This document shows positions 17,541 to 25,670 of a stretch of 64,000 nt of DNA, piece after piece. Source of the DNA: an uncultured archaeon (GTDB lineage Archaea > Halobacteriota > Methanosarcinia > Methanosarcinales > Methanoperedenaceae); assembly GCA_902386205.1 (NCBI GenBank), contig CABMIH010000077.1, forward strand, positions 1 through 64,000, read 5' to 3'. A program made the translations under genes and the position numbers. Positions within the stretch are counted from its first letter, which is position 1. Each line of letters opens with the position of its first letter. The notes beneath the pieces were generated by a model, which was given only the letters and a program-made list of their open reading frames with translations, ran no database searches and was not told where the DNA came from.

Positions 17541-18470
17541 TTAATACTCAATATCCTGCCTGATGAAAATAACCATACCCAGGATCAAAAATATAAAAGA
17601 AGCTATTAGCTGGATAATGAAATAATCCATTGCAACCGCGGGATTGTAAACAGATACCAGATCCATTGTAAATGGTGAAATAAAAGTTATCCTCTCAAGG
17701 GCAGGTAGGAAATCTATATTTTTATTTGTCAGGTTCAATACGAATCCGATAAAAGGTATGAAAATCCATACTGCTGTCAGGGCGGCCATAGCTGTGATGA
17801 TCCTCAGGCCCCTCCAGGATGCTTTCTTTTCATCACGGCTTAAAACTGATACGAACAATCCTATCGACGCAAAAAGGAACGCAGTAATGCTTGCGGTCTT
17901 AAGAACATGCATACCAGGATTTGTCGCTACTGGAAAGAGTACAATAAAAACCCAATTTGTAATAATATAAAGAAAAGCGATCATGGGAAGCGTTAATAGG
18001 AATATCCCGAGCAGTTTTCCAAGATATATTGCATGCCTTGTATGCGGGCTGACCGTCAATATATAAAGTGTCTTTTTTTCCTTCTCTTTTGCAATGGATG
18101 CTGTTGCTTTAGCGGTTATGAACTTGCTTATCAGGATCAAACCCAGGAAAAATGGAAATATTATGAAGAAAGCGACACCTATAGAAATTGGAAAGGAGCT
18201 ACCAGGCACCTCACCCGGAAGGATATCTGACACTGATGAGATGAGCGAAGACGAATAGAATATCAGTATGTCTGTCATCGGGGTTTCACCATATTTGAAG
18301 GCCATTATGGATCTGTTTATTTTCATATCCGTGTAATTCTCTGAAAAAAGGATATACGTTGAAATGATAACGATTAAAGTGAACCATGAATACGTAGTAA
18401 TCGAACTTTTGATCGATTTTTTGCATTCGTTATAGCCAAGAAGCAAAAGACCCGGCACTGGCAATTTCAT
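17541..18470 (-). CDS. ABC-2 type transporter permease
   Basis: A 309-residue membrane protein with about six helices. The pattern IAKEKEKKTLYILTVSPHTRHAIYLGKLLG is the conserved cytoplasmic block of ABC-2 (NatB-like) exporters; only part is quoted because of its length. It overlaps the ATPase gene by 4 bp. Substrate unknown; neighbours suggest neither metal nor lipid export clearly. Confidence 0.8.
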   Translation of the reverse strand: MKLPVPGLLLLGYNECKKSIKSSITTYSWFTLIVIISTYILFSENYTDMKINRSIMAFKYGETPMTDILIFYSSSLISSVSDILPGEVPGSSFPISIGVAFFIIFPFFLGLILISKFITAKATASIAKEKEKKTLYILTVSPHTRHAIYLGKLLGIFLLTLPMIAFLYIITNWVFIVLFPVATNPGMHVLKTASITAFLFASIGLFVSVLSRDEKKASWRGLRIITAMAALTAVWIFIPFIGFVLNLTNKNIDFLPALERITFISPFTMDLVSVYNPAVAMDYFIIQLIASFIFLILGMVIFIRQDIEY

Positions 18471-19363
18471 TTATTTCCATCTCCGTGGAACCTTGTATAA
18501 ATATCGTCAATTGAAATCTTAACTGGTTTAATTTCCATTATATCGGAAACACTGGCTGCTATCCTTATGATATTCGGTACCTGGGAGTCGTTATTGAAAT
18601 GTACATATACCGATTCTCCACTGACTGCGGTCTTTACCCCGATTTTTTCCAGTTCAAAAAGCAATTTCTGGGTCGAACTGATGTCAGAGAGTTTTATCTC
18701 CAATGCTCCTTTTCCGATTCTTTGCCTCAGGGCGGTCATTTTATCCTCAACAATGACCGAACCATTCCGGAGGACAGTTATACTATTGCAAATTCCCTCC
18801 ACTGTTGTCATGTCCTGTGCCGCCATAATAATAGTCTTTTTTGATGATGGCAGGAATTCCTTCAACCTCTTCTGTGAAACCGGGTCAAGACCCGCAAGGG
18901 GTTCATCAAGTAACAATATTTCCGGGTCATGGACAAGGGCTACGGCAAAAGCCAGGTTTTTTTTTAACGTCTGGGAATAACGGTCAAGTGTCAGGTCAGC
19001 CACTGCATCAAGGCCCGTTTGTTTCAGGATATCCCTGATCATGTTCCTATCATGAACATCATAGAGCGAAGCTATGAATGTGACCAGTCCCCTGGCAGTG
19101 TATTCTAAAGGGAATTGGGGATTCTTGGGAACAAAACCGATTATTTTCCTGATCTGCTTTCCATTATCAAGCGGGATGTTATTTATTGTGACATCCCCAG
19201 AATCCGGCCTGATAAGGGTGGAAAGTATCTGCAATATGGTGCTCTTGCCGCAAGCTTCCGGGCCGATGAGACCGTGAATTTCGCCTTTTTTTACATGAAT
19301 ATCCACGTCTTTTACAGCATGTAATTTCCCGAATTTCTTATTCAGCCTGCTGACGATAATCAT
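18467..19363 (-). CDS. ABC transporter ATP-binding protein
   Basis: A 298-residue ATPase partnering the ABC-2 permease. Walker A reads GPEACGKST, and Walker B ILLLDEPLAGLDP is intact. The signature is degenerate: YSQTLKKNL replaces the usual YSGGMKQRL-type sequence, an unusual loss of both signature glycines. A C-terminal extension of about 90 residues follows the core, as in exporters of this class. The ATG at 19363 gives the normal MIIVSRLNKKFG start; twelve residues upstream are not family-like. Confidence 0.8.
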   Translation of the reverse strand: MIIVSRLNKKFGKLHAVKDVDIHVKKGEIHGLIGPEACGKSTILQILSTLIRPDSGDVTINNIPLDNGKQIRKIIGFVPKNPQFPLEYTARGLVTFIASLYDVHDRNMIRDILKQTGLDAVADLTLDRYSQTLKKNLAFAVALVHDPEILLLDEPLAGLDPVSQKRLKEFLPSSKKTIIMAAQDMTTVEGICNSITVLRNGSVIVEDKMTALRQRIGKGALEIKLSDISSTQKLLFELEKIGVKTAVSGESVYVHFNNDSQVPNIIRIAASVSDIMEIKPVKISIDDIYTRFHGDGNK

Positions 19364-19439
19364 TGGTTTGCATCCCCTATAAAAGATTGATGAACCCAAT
19401 AATATAAATCCTTTTGTATTTGATATATGGGAAATATGA

Positions 19440-19838
19440 TTAAGGGTCTATCAAAGGAACGAATTTGGTCCCGTAATAGATCATACCTTTCTCGCTTTCT
19501 TCACCGAGTTTCCTGAAAGCCGATTTTACTTTCATTCCTATATGGATATCATTGTGATTACATATGACCTGCGAAGTAAGACGCGGTCCTTCATCCAGTT
19601 TGATTATGGCAAGTATGTAAGGAGTATTTTTTGCAAAATCCTTTGCAGCACTGTGCACTATCGTAAAGGTCACCACCTCTCCGACACCTTTGAATTTGAA
19701 AGGAACTACCAGGCCGTTTCTCCTGCATTTCGGGCACATGTTCCTGGGTGGATAGTAATATCCTCCGCATTTACTACAATGTGTCCCTATGAGATTGTAC
19801 AGGTTTTTGAGTCTTCTCCAGAATCTTGGAACTGACAT
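19440..19838 (-). CDS. DUF35 zinc-ribbon/OB-fold scaffold protein
   Basis: A 132-residue DUF35 protein. A rubredoxin-like zinc ribbon (CSKCGGYYYPPRNMCPKC, residues about 21-38) precedes an OB fold. In archaea this protein joins acetoacetyl-CoA thiolase and HMG-CoA synthase in one complex that channels acetoacetyl-CoA. Its gene lies 2 bp downstream of the thiolase gene here, matching that arrangement. It is the last gene of the mevalonate-entry operon. Confidence 0.88.
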   Translation of the reverse strand: MSVPRFWRRLKNLYNLIGTHCSKCGGYYYPPRNMCPKCRRNGLVVPFKFKGVGEVVTFTIVHSAAKDFAKNTPYILAIIKLDEGPRLTSQVICNHNDIHIGMKVKSAFRKLGEESEKGMIYYGTKFVPLIDP

Positions 19839-19840
19839 TT

Positions 19841-21010
19841 TTATCTCTCCCTTCCGAATATATGGACAACGGCAGTGCCACCTGATCCTCCCACGTTATG
19901 GGTCAGGCCGATCTCTGCGCCGTTTACCTGGCGTTTGCCTGCCTCGCCCCTGAGCTGTAAAGTTATTTCAACGGCCTGTTTCACGCCCGTAGCTCCTACA
20001 GGATGGCCGCATGCCTTTAACCCGCCCGAAGGGTTTATCGGGATTTTTCCCCCGATGGCTGTCATGCCGGATTCTGTGGCTTTCCCGCCCTCTCCTTTTT
20101 TCACAAAACCCAGGTCCTCGATCGCGCATATCTCAGCGATGGTAAAACAATCATGGACTTCGGCAAAATCAATATCGTTTGGCGTAACTTTTGCCATTTT
20201 GTATGCCCTGTTCGCCGCTGCCACAGTGGCATCAAGAGTGGTTATATCAGGCCTGTCATGAAGCGAAAGTGTGCCACTTGCCTGGGCTGAGGCTTTCAAA
20301 TATATCGGTGTATCAGTGTATTTGTGGGCCACATCAGCCGGCGCAAGAACAACTGCGGAGCCGCCATCTGTAATAGGCGAGCAGTCAAAGACATGAAGAG
20401 GATCTGCTACCATAACAGAATTCAGGACCGCCTCTATGGAAATCTCGTTCTGGAACTGCGCTTTTGGATTCATGGTACCGTTATGGTGGTTCTTCACGGC
20501 AACAGAAGCCAGTTGCTCCCGCGTCGTTCCGTATTTATGCATATGGAGCCTCGCTATCATGGCATAAAGTCCGGGGAACGTGGCGCCCATTATACCTTCC
20601 CATTCCCTGTCCGCTGCGGCAGCCAGTGCATCCGTTGTTGTTTCAACACTCACATCCGTCATTTTCTCTGCCCCGCCGGCAATAACAATGTCATGGTATC
20701 CTGATGCTACCGCAAGTATTCCCTGGCGAAGTGCCAGCCCTCCTGATGCGCAGGCCGCTTCAACGCGGGTCGAAGGTATGTGAAGACCTGCCAGGCCCGC
20801 ATAATCTGCGATCAATGACCCGATATGTTCCTGCTCTATAAACCTTCCACCGCTCATATTTCCAACATAAAGCGCATCGATTTTCCCGCCCTGGATATTT
20901 GCATCCTCTATCGCGCTTATCCCGGCTTCAACAAAAAGTTCCCTGAACGATTTATCCCATAATTCACCAAATTCCGTACAGCCAACACCGATAATTGCAA
21001 CATCTCTCAT
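19841..21010 (-). CDS. Acetyl-CoA C-acetyltransferase (archaeal thiolase)
   Basis: A 389-residue thiolase condensing two acetyl-CoA to acetoacetyl-CoA, the first step of the mevalonate route to isoprenoid lipids. The acyl-accepting cysteine is in VEAACASGG, and the C-terminal block [14 protein letters not shown] is typical. It lies 10 bp downstream of HMG-CoA synthase and just before DUF35. The archaeal enzyme is SCP-x-like and works in a complex with these two partners. Confidence 0.93.
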   Translation of the reverse strand: MRDVAIIGVGCTEFGELWDKSFRELFVEAGISAIEDANIQGGKIDALYVGNMSGGRFIEQEHIGSLIADYAGLAGLHIPSTRVEAACASGGLALRQGILAVASGYHDIVIAGGAEKMTDVSVETTTDALAAAADREWEGIMGATFPGLYAMIARLHMHKYGTTREQLASVAVKNHHNGTMNPKAQFQNEISIEAVLNSVMVADPLHVFDCSPITDGGSAVVLAPADVAHKYTDTPIYLKASAQASGTLSLHDRPDITTLDATVAAANRAYKMAKVTPNDIDFAEVHDCFTIAEICAIEDLGFVKKGEGGKATESGMTAIGGKIPINPSGGLKACGHPVGATGVKQAVEITLQLRGEAGKRQVNGAEIGLTHNVGGSGGTAVVHIFGRER

Positions 21011-21020
21011 TTCATCACCC

Positions 21021-22061
21021 TCATAATTTTATCTTACCTTTATGTTTCGCATAGGTCGCATAGTCCATATAAATCGGGTTGGAAAGAAGTTTCTCAACAC
21101 TAGGCGCACAGTTACGAATCTCATCTATCCTGTCTGTAACAACGATACTGAAAGCATCGCTCCCTGCCCCTGAACCAAAAGCTGTCATGAATATCCTGTC
21201 ACCCGGTTTTGCTATATCAAGAGTGGCCGCAAGCCCCATCATACACGATCCCGAGTAAGTATTCCCAAGACGCGGAACTACAAGCCCGGGTTTTATCTGC
21301 TCGTTTGAAAAGCCAAGTATTTTGGCGACCCGTGTCGGGAATTTGCCGTTTGGCTGGTGGAATATCGCATAGTTATAATCAGACGGTTTTGTTCCGATTC
21401 TTTTCATGAGGCCGGTGGCGGCAGACGTGACATGCTTGAAGTAGCCTGGCTCACCTGTGAACCGCCCGCCGTGTTCGGGATATGGCATTCCTTCCCGTCT
21501 CCAGAAATCCGGGGTATCGGTGGTGAATGAGTATGTTGATTCAATATTTGCTATCAGGTCATTTTTTCCTATGACATAAGCAACCCCCCCGGCGGCTGCT
21601 GAATATTCCAGGGCATCGCCGGGCGCACCTTGAGAGACATCAGCACCTATCGCCATGCCGAGGTCAACGATTCCAGACTCTGCAAGCCCCATGCATGCCT
21701 GGATAGCAGCGGTGCCCGCTTTGCATGCGAACTCAAAGTCTGCGACCGTAAGATTGGGGGTAGCGCCGATCGCTTCGGCAACGACGGTACTTGTCGGTTT
21801 TACCGCATAGGGGTGGCTTTCCGAACCCGTGAATATAGCCCCGATCCTCCCGGGATCAACTCCGGCACGGTTTATCGCATGGCGTGCAGCCTCTACGGCT
21901 ATTGTGATCGTATCTTCATCCATGTCGGGCACAGATTTTTCATAAATCATAAGCCCGTCAAGTATACTGCTTGCGTCGTCACCCCATACTTTTGCTATCT
22001 CCTCGATCTTGATCCTGTAGTGTGGGATGTAAGCGCCATATGAAACAATTCCAACATTCAT
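21021..22061 (-). CDS. Hydroxymethylglutaryl-CoA synthase
   Basis: A 346-residue archaeal HMG-CoA synthase, which adds acetyl-CoA to acetoacetyl-CoA. The catalytic cysteine sits in [12 protein letters not shown] and the active-site histidine in [10 protein letters not shown]. It begins after a GAGGT ribosome site and lies 30 bp downstream of the HTH regulator gene, with thiolase and DUF35 following. The whole group is a compact operon for the committed entry to mevalonate. Confidence 0.93.
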   Translation of the reverse strand: MNVGIVSYGAYIPHYRIKIEEIAKVWGDDASSILDGLMIYEKSVPDMDEDTITIAVEAARHAINRAGVDPGRIGAIFTGSESHPYAVKPTSTVVAEAIGATPNLTVADFEFACKAGTAAIQACMGLAESGIVDLGMAIGADVSQGAPGDALEYSAAAGGVAYVIGKNDLIANIESTYSFTTDTPDFWRREGMPYPEHGGRFTGEPGYFKHVTSAATGLMKRIGTKPSDYNYAIFHQPNGKFPTRVAKILGFSNEQIKPGLVVPRLGNTYSGSCMMGLAATLDIAKPGDRIFMTAFGSGAGSDAFSIVVTDRIDEIRNCAPSVEKLLSNPIYMDYATYAKHKGKIKL

Positions 22062-22091
22062 TTTTACCTCTTTTTTTTGTTTACAAAAATG

Positions 22092-22874
22092 TTAATGTTT
22101 TATATCATGCGATTGAAGTGCGCGGATTACCTCGTTTATCGGCATTACGGTAGCAATAAGTGGTACGTGTTCTATTTCAGCGATCTTGGCTGCTATCGGA
22201 TCTATCTGTGATGCCGAAAGCCCGTGAAGCACGATCAAACCGGGTTTTAAATTTGTGACCCTGATTGCAACCATCGGGGAACGGCCTGTTGAAACGCTTG
22301 TGAAAATCATTGCTCTTTCAGAACTCCACCCGTACAATTTCTGGAATTCATTGTAGGAGAGCGAAAGTATGGCTTTTAAGCTGTCGATTATCGTATAACC
22401 ATATAGCGGTTTTATATATTCGCTTCCCGGACTGTATACTATTTCTCCCCTGACCAGTTTCATCAGTTCATCAACTGAAATAGGTGACAGGTACTCATGG
22501 ATATCATACACACTGTCGCTCAGGCCTCCCCGGAGAATGCCGTCATAGGATCGGATTTTCGCTCCCCCGCGGGCGACATCCATATCCAGTATCGCGTCCA
22601 CTATTTTGCTGACTATAAATATACCCGGGGATTTTCTCCTCCCGCTTTCGTAGTCGCTTATCACGGACGGCGATACTTTCAGGAACGCTGCAAGGTCGGA
22701 CTGGGATATCTCAAAAATCGAGCGCCATTTTTTCAAGGTTTCGCCGGGGTTGTCTGATAGTGTAATTTCACCGGCCATTTTTTCAGCAAGCCTGTTCCTT
22801 ATATTTTCATATGCCCCGTTAATAACAGGAGCAGGAGTGACAGGCGTTGAAGCCGCGGCTGTATTTTCGGTCAT
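22092..22874 (-). CDS. HTH (XRE-type) regulator of the mevalonate operon
   Basis: A 260-residue protein with an XRE-like helix-turn-helix around residues 50-85 (ISQSDLAAFLKVSPSVISDY). The C-terminal domain is of a kind conserved among archaeal regulators next to HMG-CoA synthase genes, with no domain name I can assign. ATG 22874 is chosen: the first possible ATG at 22904 lies in the TATA box (TTTTATATGC), while 22874 is at the expected distance for a nearly leaderless message. The adjacent palindrome suggests autoregulation. Confidence 0.8.
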   Translation of the reverse strand: MTENTAAASTPVTPAPVINGAYENIRNRLAEKMAGEITLSDNPGETLKKWRSIFEISQSDLAAFLKVSPSVISDYESGRRKSPGIFIVSKIVDAILDMDVARGGAKIRSYDGILRGGLSDSVYDIHEYLSPISVDELMKLVRGEIVYSPGSEYIKPLYGYTIIDSLKAILSLSYNEFQKLYGWSSERAMIFTSVSTGRSPMVAIRVTNLKPGLIVLHGLSASQIDPIAAKIAEIEHVPLIATVMPINEVIRALQSHDIKH

Positions 22875-22902
22875 AATCTTTTCCGGGTAATGATGTAAAG
22901 GC

Positions 22903-22942
22903 ATATAAAACTAACGAAATGGACTTCGTCAAACAACGAAGT
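22903..22942 (-). promoter_or_regulatory. Promoter and palindromic operator of the mevalonate operon
   Basis: A TATA box reading AGTTTTATATGC on the minus strand lies at about 22901-22912. Just upstream is a perfect inverted repeat, ACTTCGT (22923-22929) and ACGAAGT (22936-22942), spaced by 6 bases. A further half-site AACGAAAT lies at 22913-22920, against the TATA box. The layout suits binding of the adjacent HTH regulator at its own promoter. Confidence 0.6.
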
Positions 22943-23094
22943 ATTGCCTTATTTGATTAAGCAGGCCTGCACAGTACGGTTATAAAATTGTGCAGCTCCG
23001 GCAACGAAAGAATAAAATACTGAAAGGTTATCTTAGGCGTGCATCCTTTGATGAATACATCGAAAACCAGTTCTTATAGTGTTCATCAAACAGA

Positions 23095-23169
23095 GGGGCC
23101 GTAGGGTAGCCTGGTCCATCCTTCATGCTTGGGGTGCATGAGACCTGAGTTCAAATCTCAGCGGCCCCA
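23095..23169 (+). tRNA. tRNA-Pro (GGG)
   Basis: A full cloverleaf: acceptor GGGGCCG/CGGCCCC with discriminator A at 23169, anticodon stem CATGC/GCATG around loop TTGGGGT (anticodon GGG), and T-arm with GTTCAAATC. No intron and no encoded CCA. Confidence 0.95.
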
Positions 23170-23185
23170 TTAAATTCTGTTTATA

Positions 23186-23419
23186 TCACACGCCCCGAAG
23201 TTTATGACTGACCTCTATTCCCAGTTCGGTCAGTGTATATTTTCCGCCTTTGCTTACCAACAGCTTTTTTGCGACCAGCTCTTCGATACTTTTGTCAGCC
23301 CCGACGATCCTGGTCGTTTTTGCGATAGTGGCACCATCCATCGGGCCCTTTGAATCTAGTACTGCAAGGATCTTGCTTGCTTTATGATTGCTTGCGACAA
23401 AACCTATCAGTTCATCCAT
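23186..23419 (-). CDS. Small winged-helix protein
   Basis: A 77-residue protein starting MDELIGFVASNHKASKIL. The pattern of helices followed by LVSKGGKYTLTELGIEV is that of a single winged-helix domain, common among small archaeal DNA-binding proteins. ATG 23419 is preferred because the 19 upstream residues of the open frame are not protein-like and overlap promoter DNA. It is divergent from the SRP RNA gene with 66 bases between, so both promoters share that gap. Target unknown. Confidence 0.75.
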   Translation of the reverse strand: MDELIGFVASNHKASKILAVLDSKGPMDGATIAKTTRIVGADKSIEELVAKKLLVSKGGKYTLTELGIEVSHKLRGV

Positions 23420-23485
23420 ATTATCACATCTTAAAATTGGCGGCGGTTGAGATAACTTTATTGCATGCAAGAACAATTTAACGGC

Positions 23486-23800
23486 GGCGGGCTAGCCCGG
23501 GTAATTCGGCGTTACCTGTGACCCGAAACCGTCGATAGCGGGGGGCGAAGCCAGAGGAAGAAGTTTTAACTGTTGCCCAACCCACAGGTTCTACTGTGAA
23601 ACCCCGTCCTATGGGGCTGGCGTTGGTACAGGGGCTTTTCTTAAGGAAGGTTCTTGTATCTTAATCGCGGAAAACGGTATAGGCCCGGAAGGGAGCAAAC
23701 CAGCCGTGAACAACTATCGCTCATGGGGTCGCGGGGCGGAGGCGAGCTTGTGAACCACTGGACAATGGAAGGGACTGCAACCCGAGGCGTGCCTGCTACT
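23486..23800 (+). ncRNA. Signal recognition particle (7S) RNA
   Basis: An RNA of about 315 bases. The SRP54-binding helix 8 core GGCCCGGAAGGGAGCA is at 23682-23697. The ends pair as helix 1: GGCGGGC (23486-23492) with GCCTGCT (23791-23797), allowing G-U pairs. The 5' part contains the GTAA and CTGTGACCC elements of the Alu domain. A TATA-like ACTTTATTGC lies about 25 bases before the start, and a T6 run follows at 23808-23813. Ends are accurate to a few bases. Confidence 0.92.
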
Positions 23801-24210
23801 TTCCTGGTTTTTTGACCGTAACGAGGAGAAGCATTATCGTTGTGCCGTTAATGAGGTCATTATGAATTTTAACAGGGGAATACTCTCTGTTAGCCTGCAA
23901 ATGGAGAATTACAAGATAAGATAGTCAGGCTATATTTTTTTGAGGTATTGTCTATATACTTTGAGTTGTCATTCTCATTTTTAATAACCATCATTGATAA
24001 TGGATTATATCATTTATTTATCATGGGGAACAAGTACACTTCAAGGATTTGCACCTATATATATTGGATTATACAGGGAAAATGGCGTGAACTAAGTCAT
24101 TGTTCGTAACCAACGAATAAAATTTTCTGGCATAAATTGGTGCCTTGATGTGTACTTAGCGAAGCCTATCTCCCGAATATGGCCGGGTATGATATAGGAG
24201 TGAACCTGAA
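23801..24210. other. Intergenic region after the SRP RNA
   Basis: No gene is seen in about 410 bases. An inverted repeat TTCGT-AACCA-ACGAA lies at 24103-24117 and resembles the half-sites of the mevalonate-operon operator. TATA-like CACCTATATATATTGG lies at about 24051-24065. A GGAGTGA ribosome site precedes the ATG at 24211. Confidence 0.45.
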
Positions 24211-25329
24211 ATGAATAAAAGAGGAGGGAAAAAATATATGAATAGAAAAAAAATCAGTTTAGGGCTGTTGTTTTTAGCAGTGGCTCTGGTAGCTTTGCCA
24301 GGAGCATCAGCATCCACCACCTACTATGGAGATCTGCAATCAATATATGGCGGGCCTGCCCCACCCACCTGTGTAGCTGATTGTCACAGCTATCCAGGAT
24401 TTGTATTTACTCCTTATGGGAATGCGTTTGCAGCTATACAAACCCATCGGACAGATCCGACATCAGCATTGATATCCATTGGCCCCCCGCTGGCCACAAT
24501 AACAGTCACACCAGCAACAGCATCGCTGACATTTCCCGGAACACAGCTCTTTACGGCTGCTACATTTGACCCATTCGGCAACCAGATCAACGCAGCCGTA
24601 ACATGGACGAGCAGCAATACCGCCGCAGTCGGCACGATCGACAGCGCAGGCTTGTTCACAGCGACTGGAGCGGGAACTACCACCATAACCGCAACAGGTG
24701 GCGGTACTGGTAGCGGAATTATTACCGGAACCGCAACAGCAACAGTATCAGCGCCTGCGGCTGTTCTGACCACAATAACAGTCACACCCGCAACAGCGTC
24801 GCTGACCGCAGGCGGAAGTCAGACTTTCACGGCAGCAGGTTTTGACCAGTCCGGCGCTCCCATAGCGATCAGCCCGGCAGTGGTTTGGAGCAGCAGCGAT
24901 ATCGCCGTGGGAACGATCGATGAGACCACAGGTGCGTTCAATGCACTCGCAGCAGGAACGACAACTATAACAGCTAAGAATGGAACGAGTGGAACTGTCA
25001 GCGGAACAGCGACCGTAACAGTGACAGCGGCATCTTTACCGGTTCTGACCACAATAACAGTCACACCCGCAAGAGCGTCGCTGGCCATAGGTGGAAGCCA
25101 GACCTTCTCGGCAGCAGGTTTTGACCAGTCCGGTGCTCCCATAGCGATCAGCCCGGCAGTGGTTTGGAGCAGCAGCAACCCCGCCGTGGGGACGATCGAT
25201 GCGACCACAGGCTTGTTCAATGCACTTGCAGCAGGAAGGACAACCATAACAGCTAAGAATGGAACGAGTGGAACTGTCAGCGGAACAGCAACTTTAACTG
25301 TAAAGAGACCCCGCCACCAAAGAAAATGA
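24211..25329 (+). CDS. Secreted Big2-repeat protein with a CX3CH motif
   Basis: A 372-residue exported protein: signal peptide (LGLLFLAVALVALPGASA), a short N-terminal module of about 60 residues, then three bacterial Ig-like (Big2) repeats starting TITVTPATASL or close variants. The N-terminal module contains CVADCHSYPGF, a CX3CH sequence followed by FTPYGNAF. It resembles a one-haem fragment of an extracellular cytochrome, although CX3CH is rarer than CXXCH. The second and third Ig repeats are almost identical in DNA. The C-terminus (VKRPRHQRK) ends abruptly with no anchor. An alternative start at 24238 also has GGAGG upstream. Confidence 0.8.
   Translation: MNKRGGKKYMNRKKISLGLLFLAVALVALPGASASTTYYGDLQSIYGGPAPPTCVADCHSYPGFVFTPYGNAFAAIQTHRTDPTSALISIGPPLATITVTPATASLTFPGTQLFTAATFDPFGNQINAAVTWTSSNTAAVGTIDSAGLFTATGAGTTTITATGGGTGSGIITGTATATVSAPAAVLTTITVTPATASLTAGGSQTFTAAGFDQSGAPIAISPAVVWSSSDIAVGTIDETTGAFNALAAGTTTITAKNGTSGTVSGTATVTVTAASLPVLTTITVTPARASLAIGGSQTFSAAGFDQSGAPIAISPAVVWSSSNPAVGTIDATTGLFNALAAGRTTITAKNGTSGTVSGTATLTVKRPRHQRK
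24775..25305 (+). repeat. Tandem near-identical coding repeats (Big2 units 2 and 3)
   Basis: Two units of roughly 250 bases, starting near 24770 and 25046 (ACCACAATAACAGTCACACC in both), are nearly identical over long runs. One shared segment runs from GCAGCAGGTTTTGACCAGTC through the following Ser-rich block. The high DNA identity implies recent duplication or gene conversion within the gene. Confidence 0.7.
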
Positions 25330-25340
25330 AAAATTTGTAA

Positions 25341-25375
25341 TGGAAAAGTGATACAAAACTTTTCCACTTTTTTTT
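25341..25375 (+). terminator. Hairpin with T8 tract
   Basis: Perfect 9-bp arms TGGAAAAGT (25341-25349) and ACTTTTCCA (25358-25366) with an 8-base loop, then CTTTTTTTT. It ends the Big2-protein transcript. Confidence 0.75.
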
Positions 25376-25574
25376 AACTCTAGAAGATTGATTACCAGAT
25401 TTTCAAGAATCAATCCTGACAACAGGATAATTTTTTATATTTCATCCTGTTTATCCAGTTATCCCGTCTGATCACAGGATGGATTCGAGCAAGTGAAAAG
25501 TGTTATATAACAAACAGGAAATAAGGCAGTATCCCAAAAGCTATTTTTTGGATGCCGATAATTCTGTCATTACT

Positions 25575-25661
25575 GACGAGATAGCCAAGCCCGGTATGGC
25601 GCAGGGTTGCTAACCCTGTGTTCCCACAAGGAACTCGGGGGTTCAAGTCCCCCTCTCGTCG
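25575..25661 (+). tRNA. tRNA-Ser (GCT)
   Basis: A class II tRNA with a long variable arm (GTTCCCACAAGGAAC). The acceptor stem is GACGAGA/TCTCGTC with discriminator G at 25661. The anticodon stem CAGGG/CCCTG encloses loop TTGCTAA (anticodon GCT). T-arm GTTCAAGTCC. No CCA is encoded. The DUF234 ATPase gene ends 10 bases downstream on the other strand. Confidence 0.95.
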
Positions 25662-25670
25662 TTTTGTTTT

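Noticed and set aside
24414-25367. Minus-strand frames (123 and 182 codons) opposite the Big2 gene
   Set aside because: They arise from the repeat composition of the coding strand and would read as Val/Ala-rich noise.
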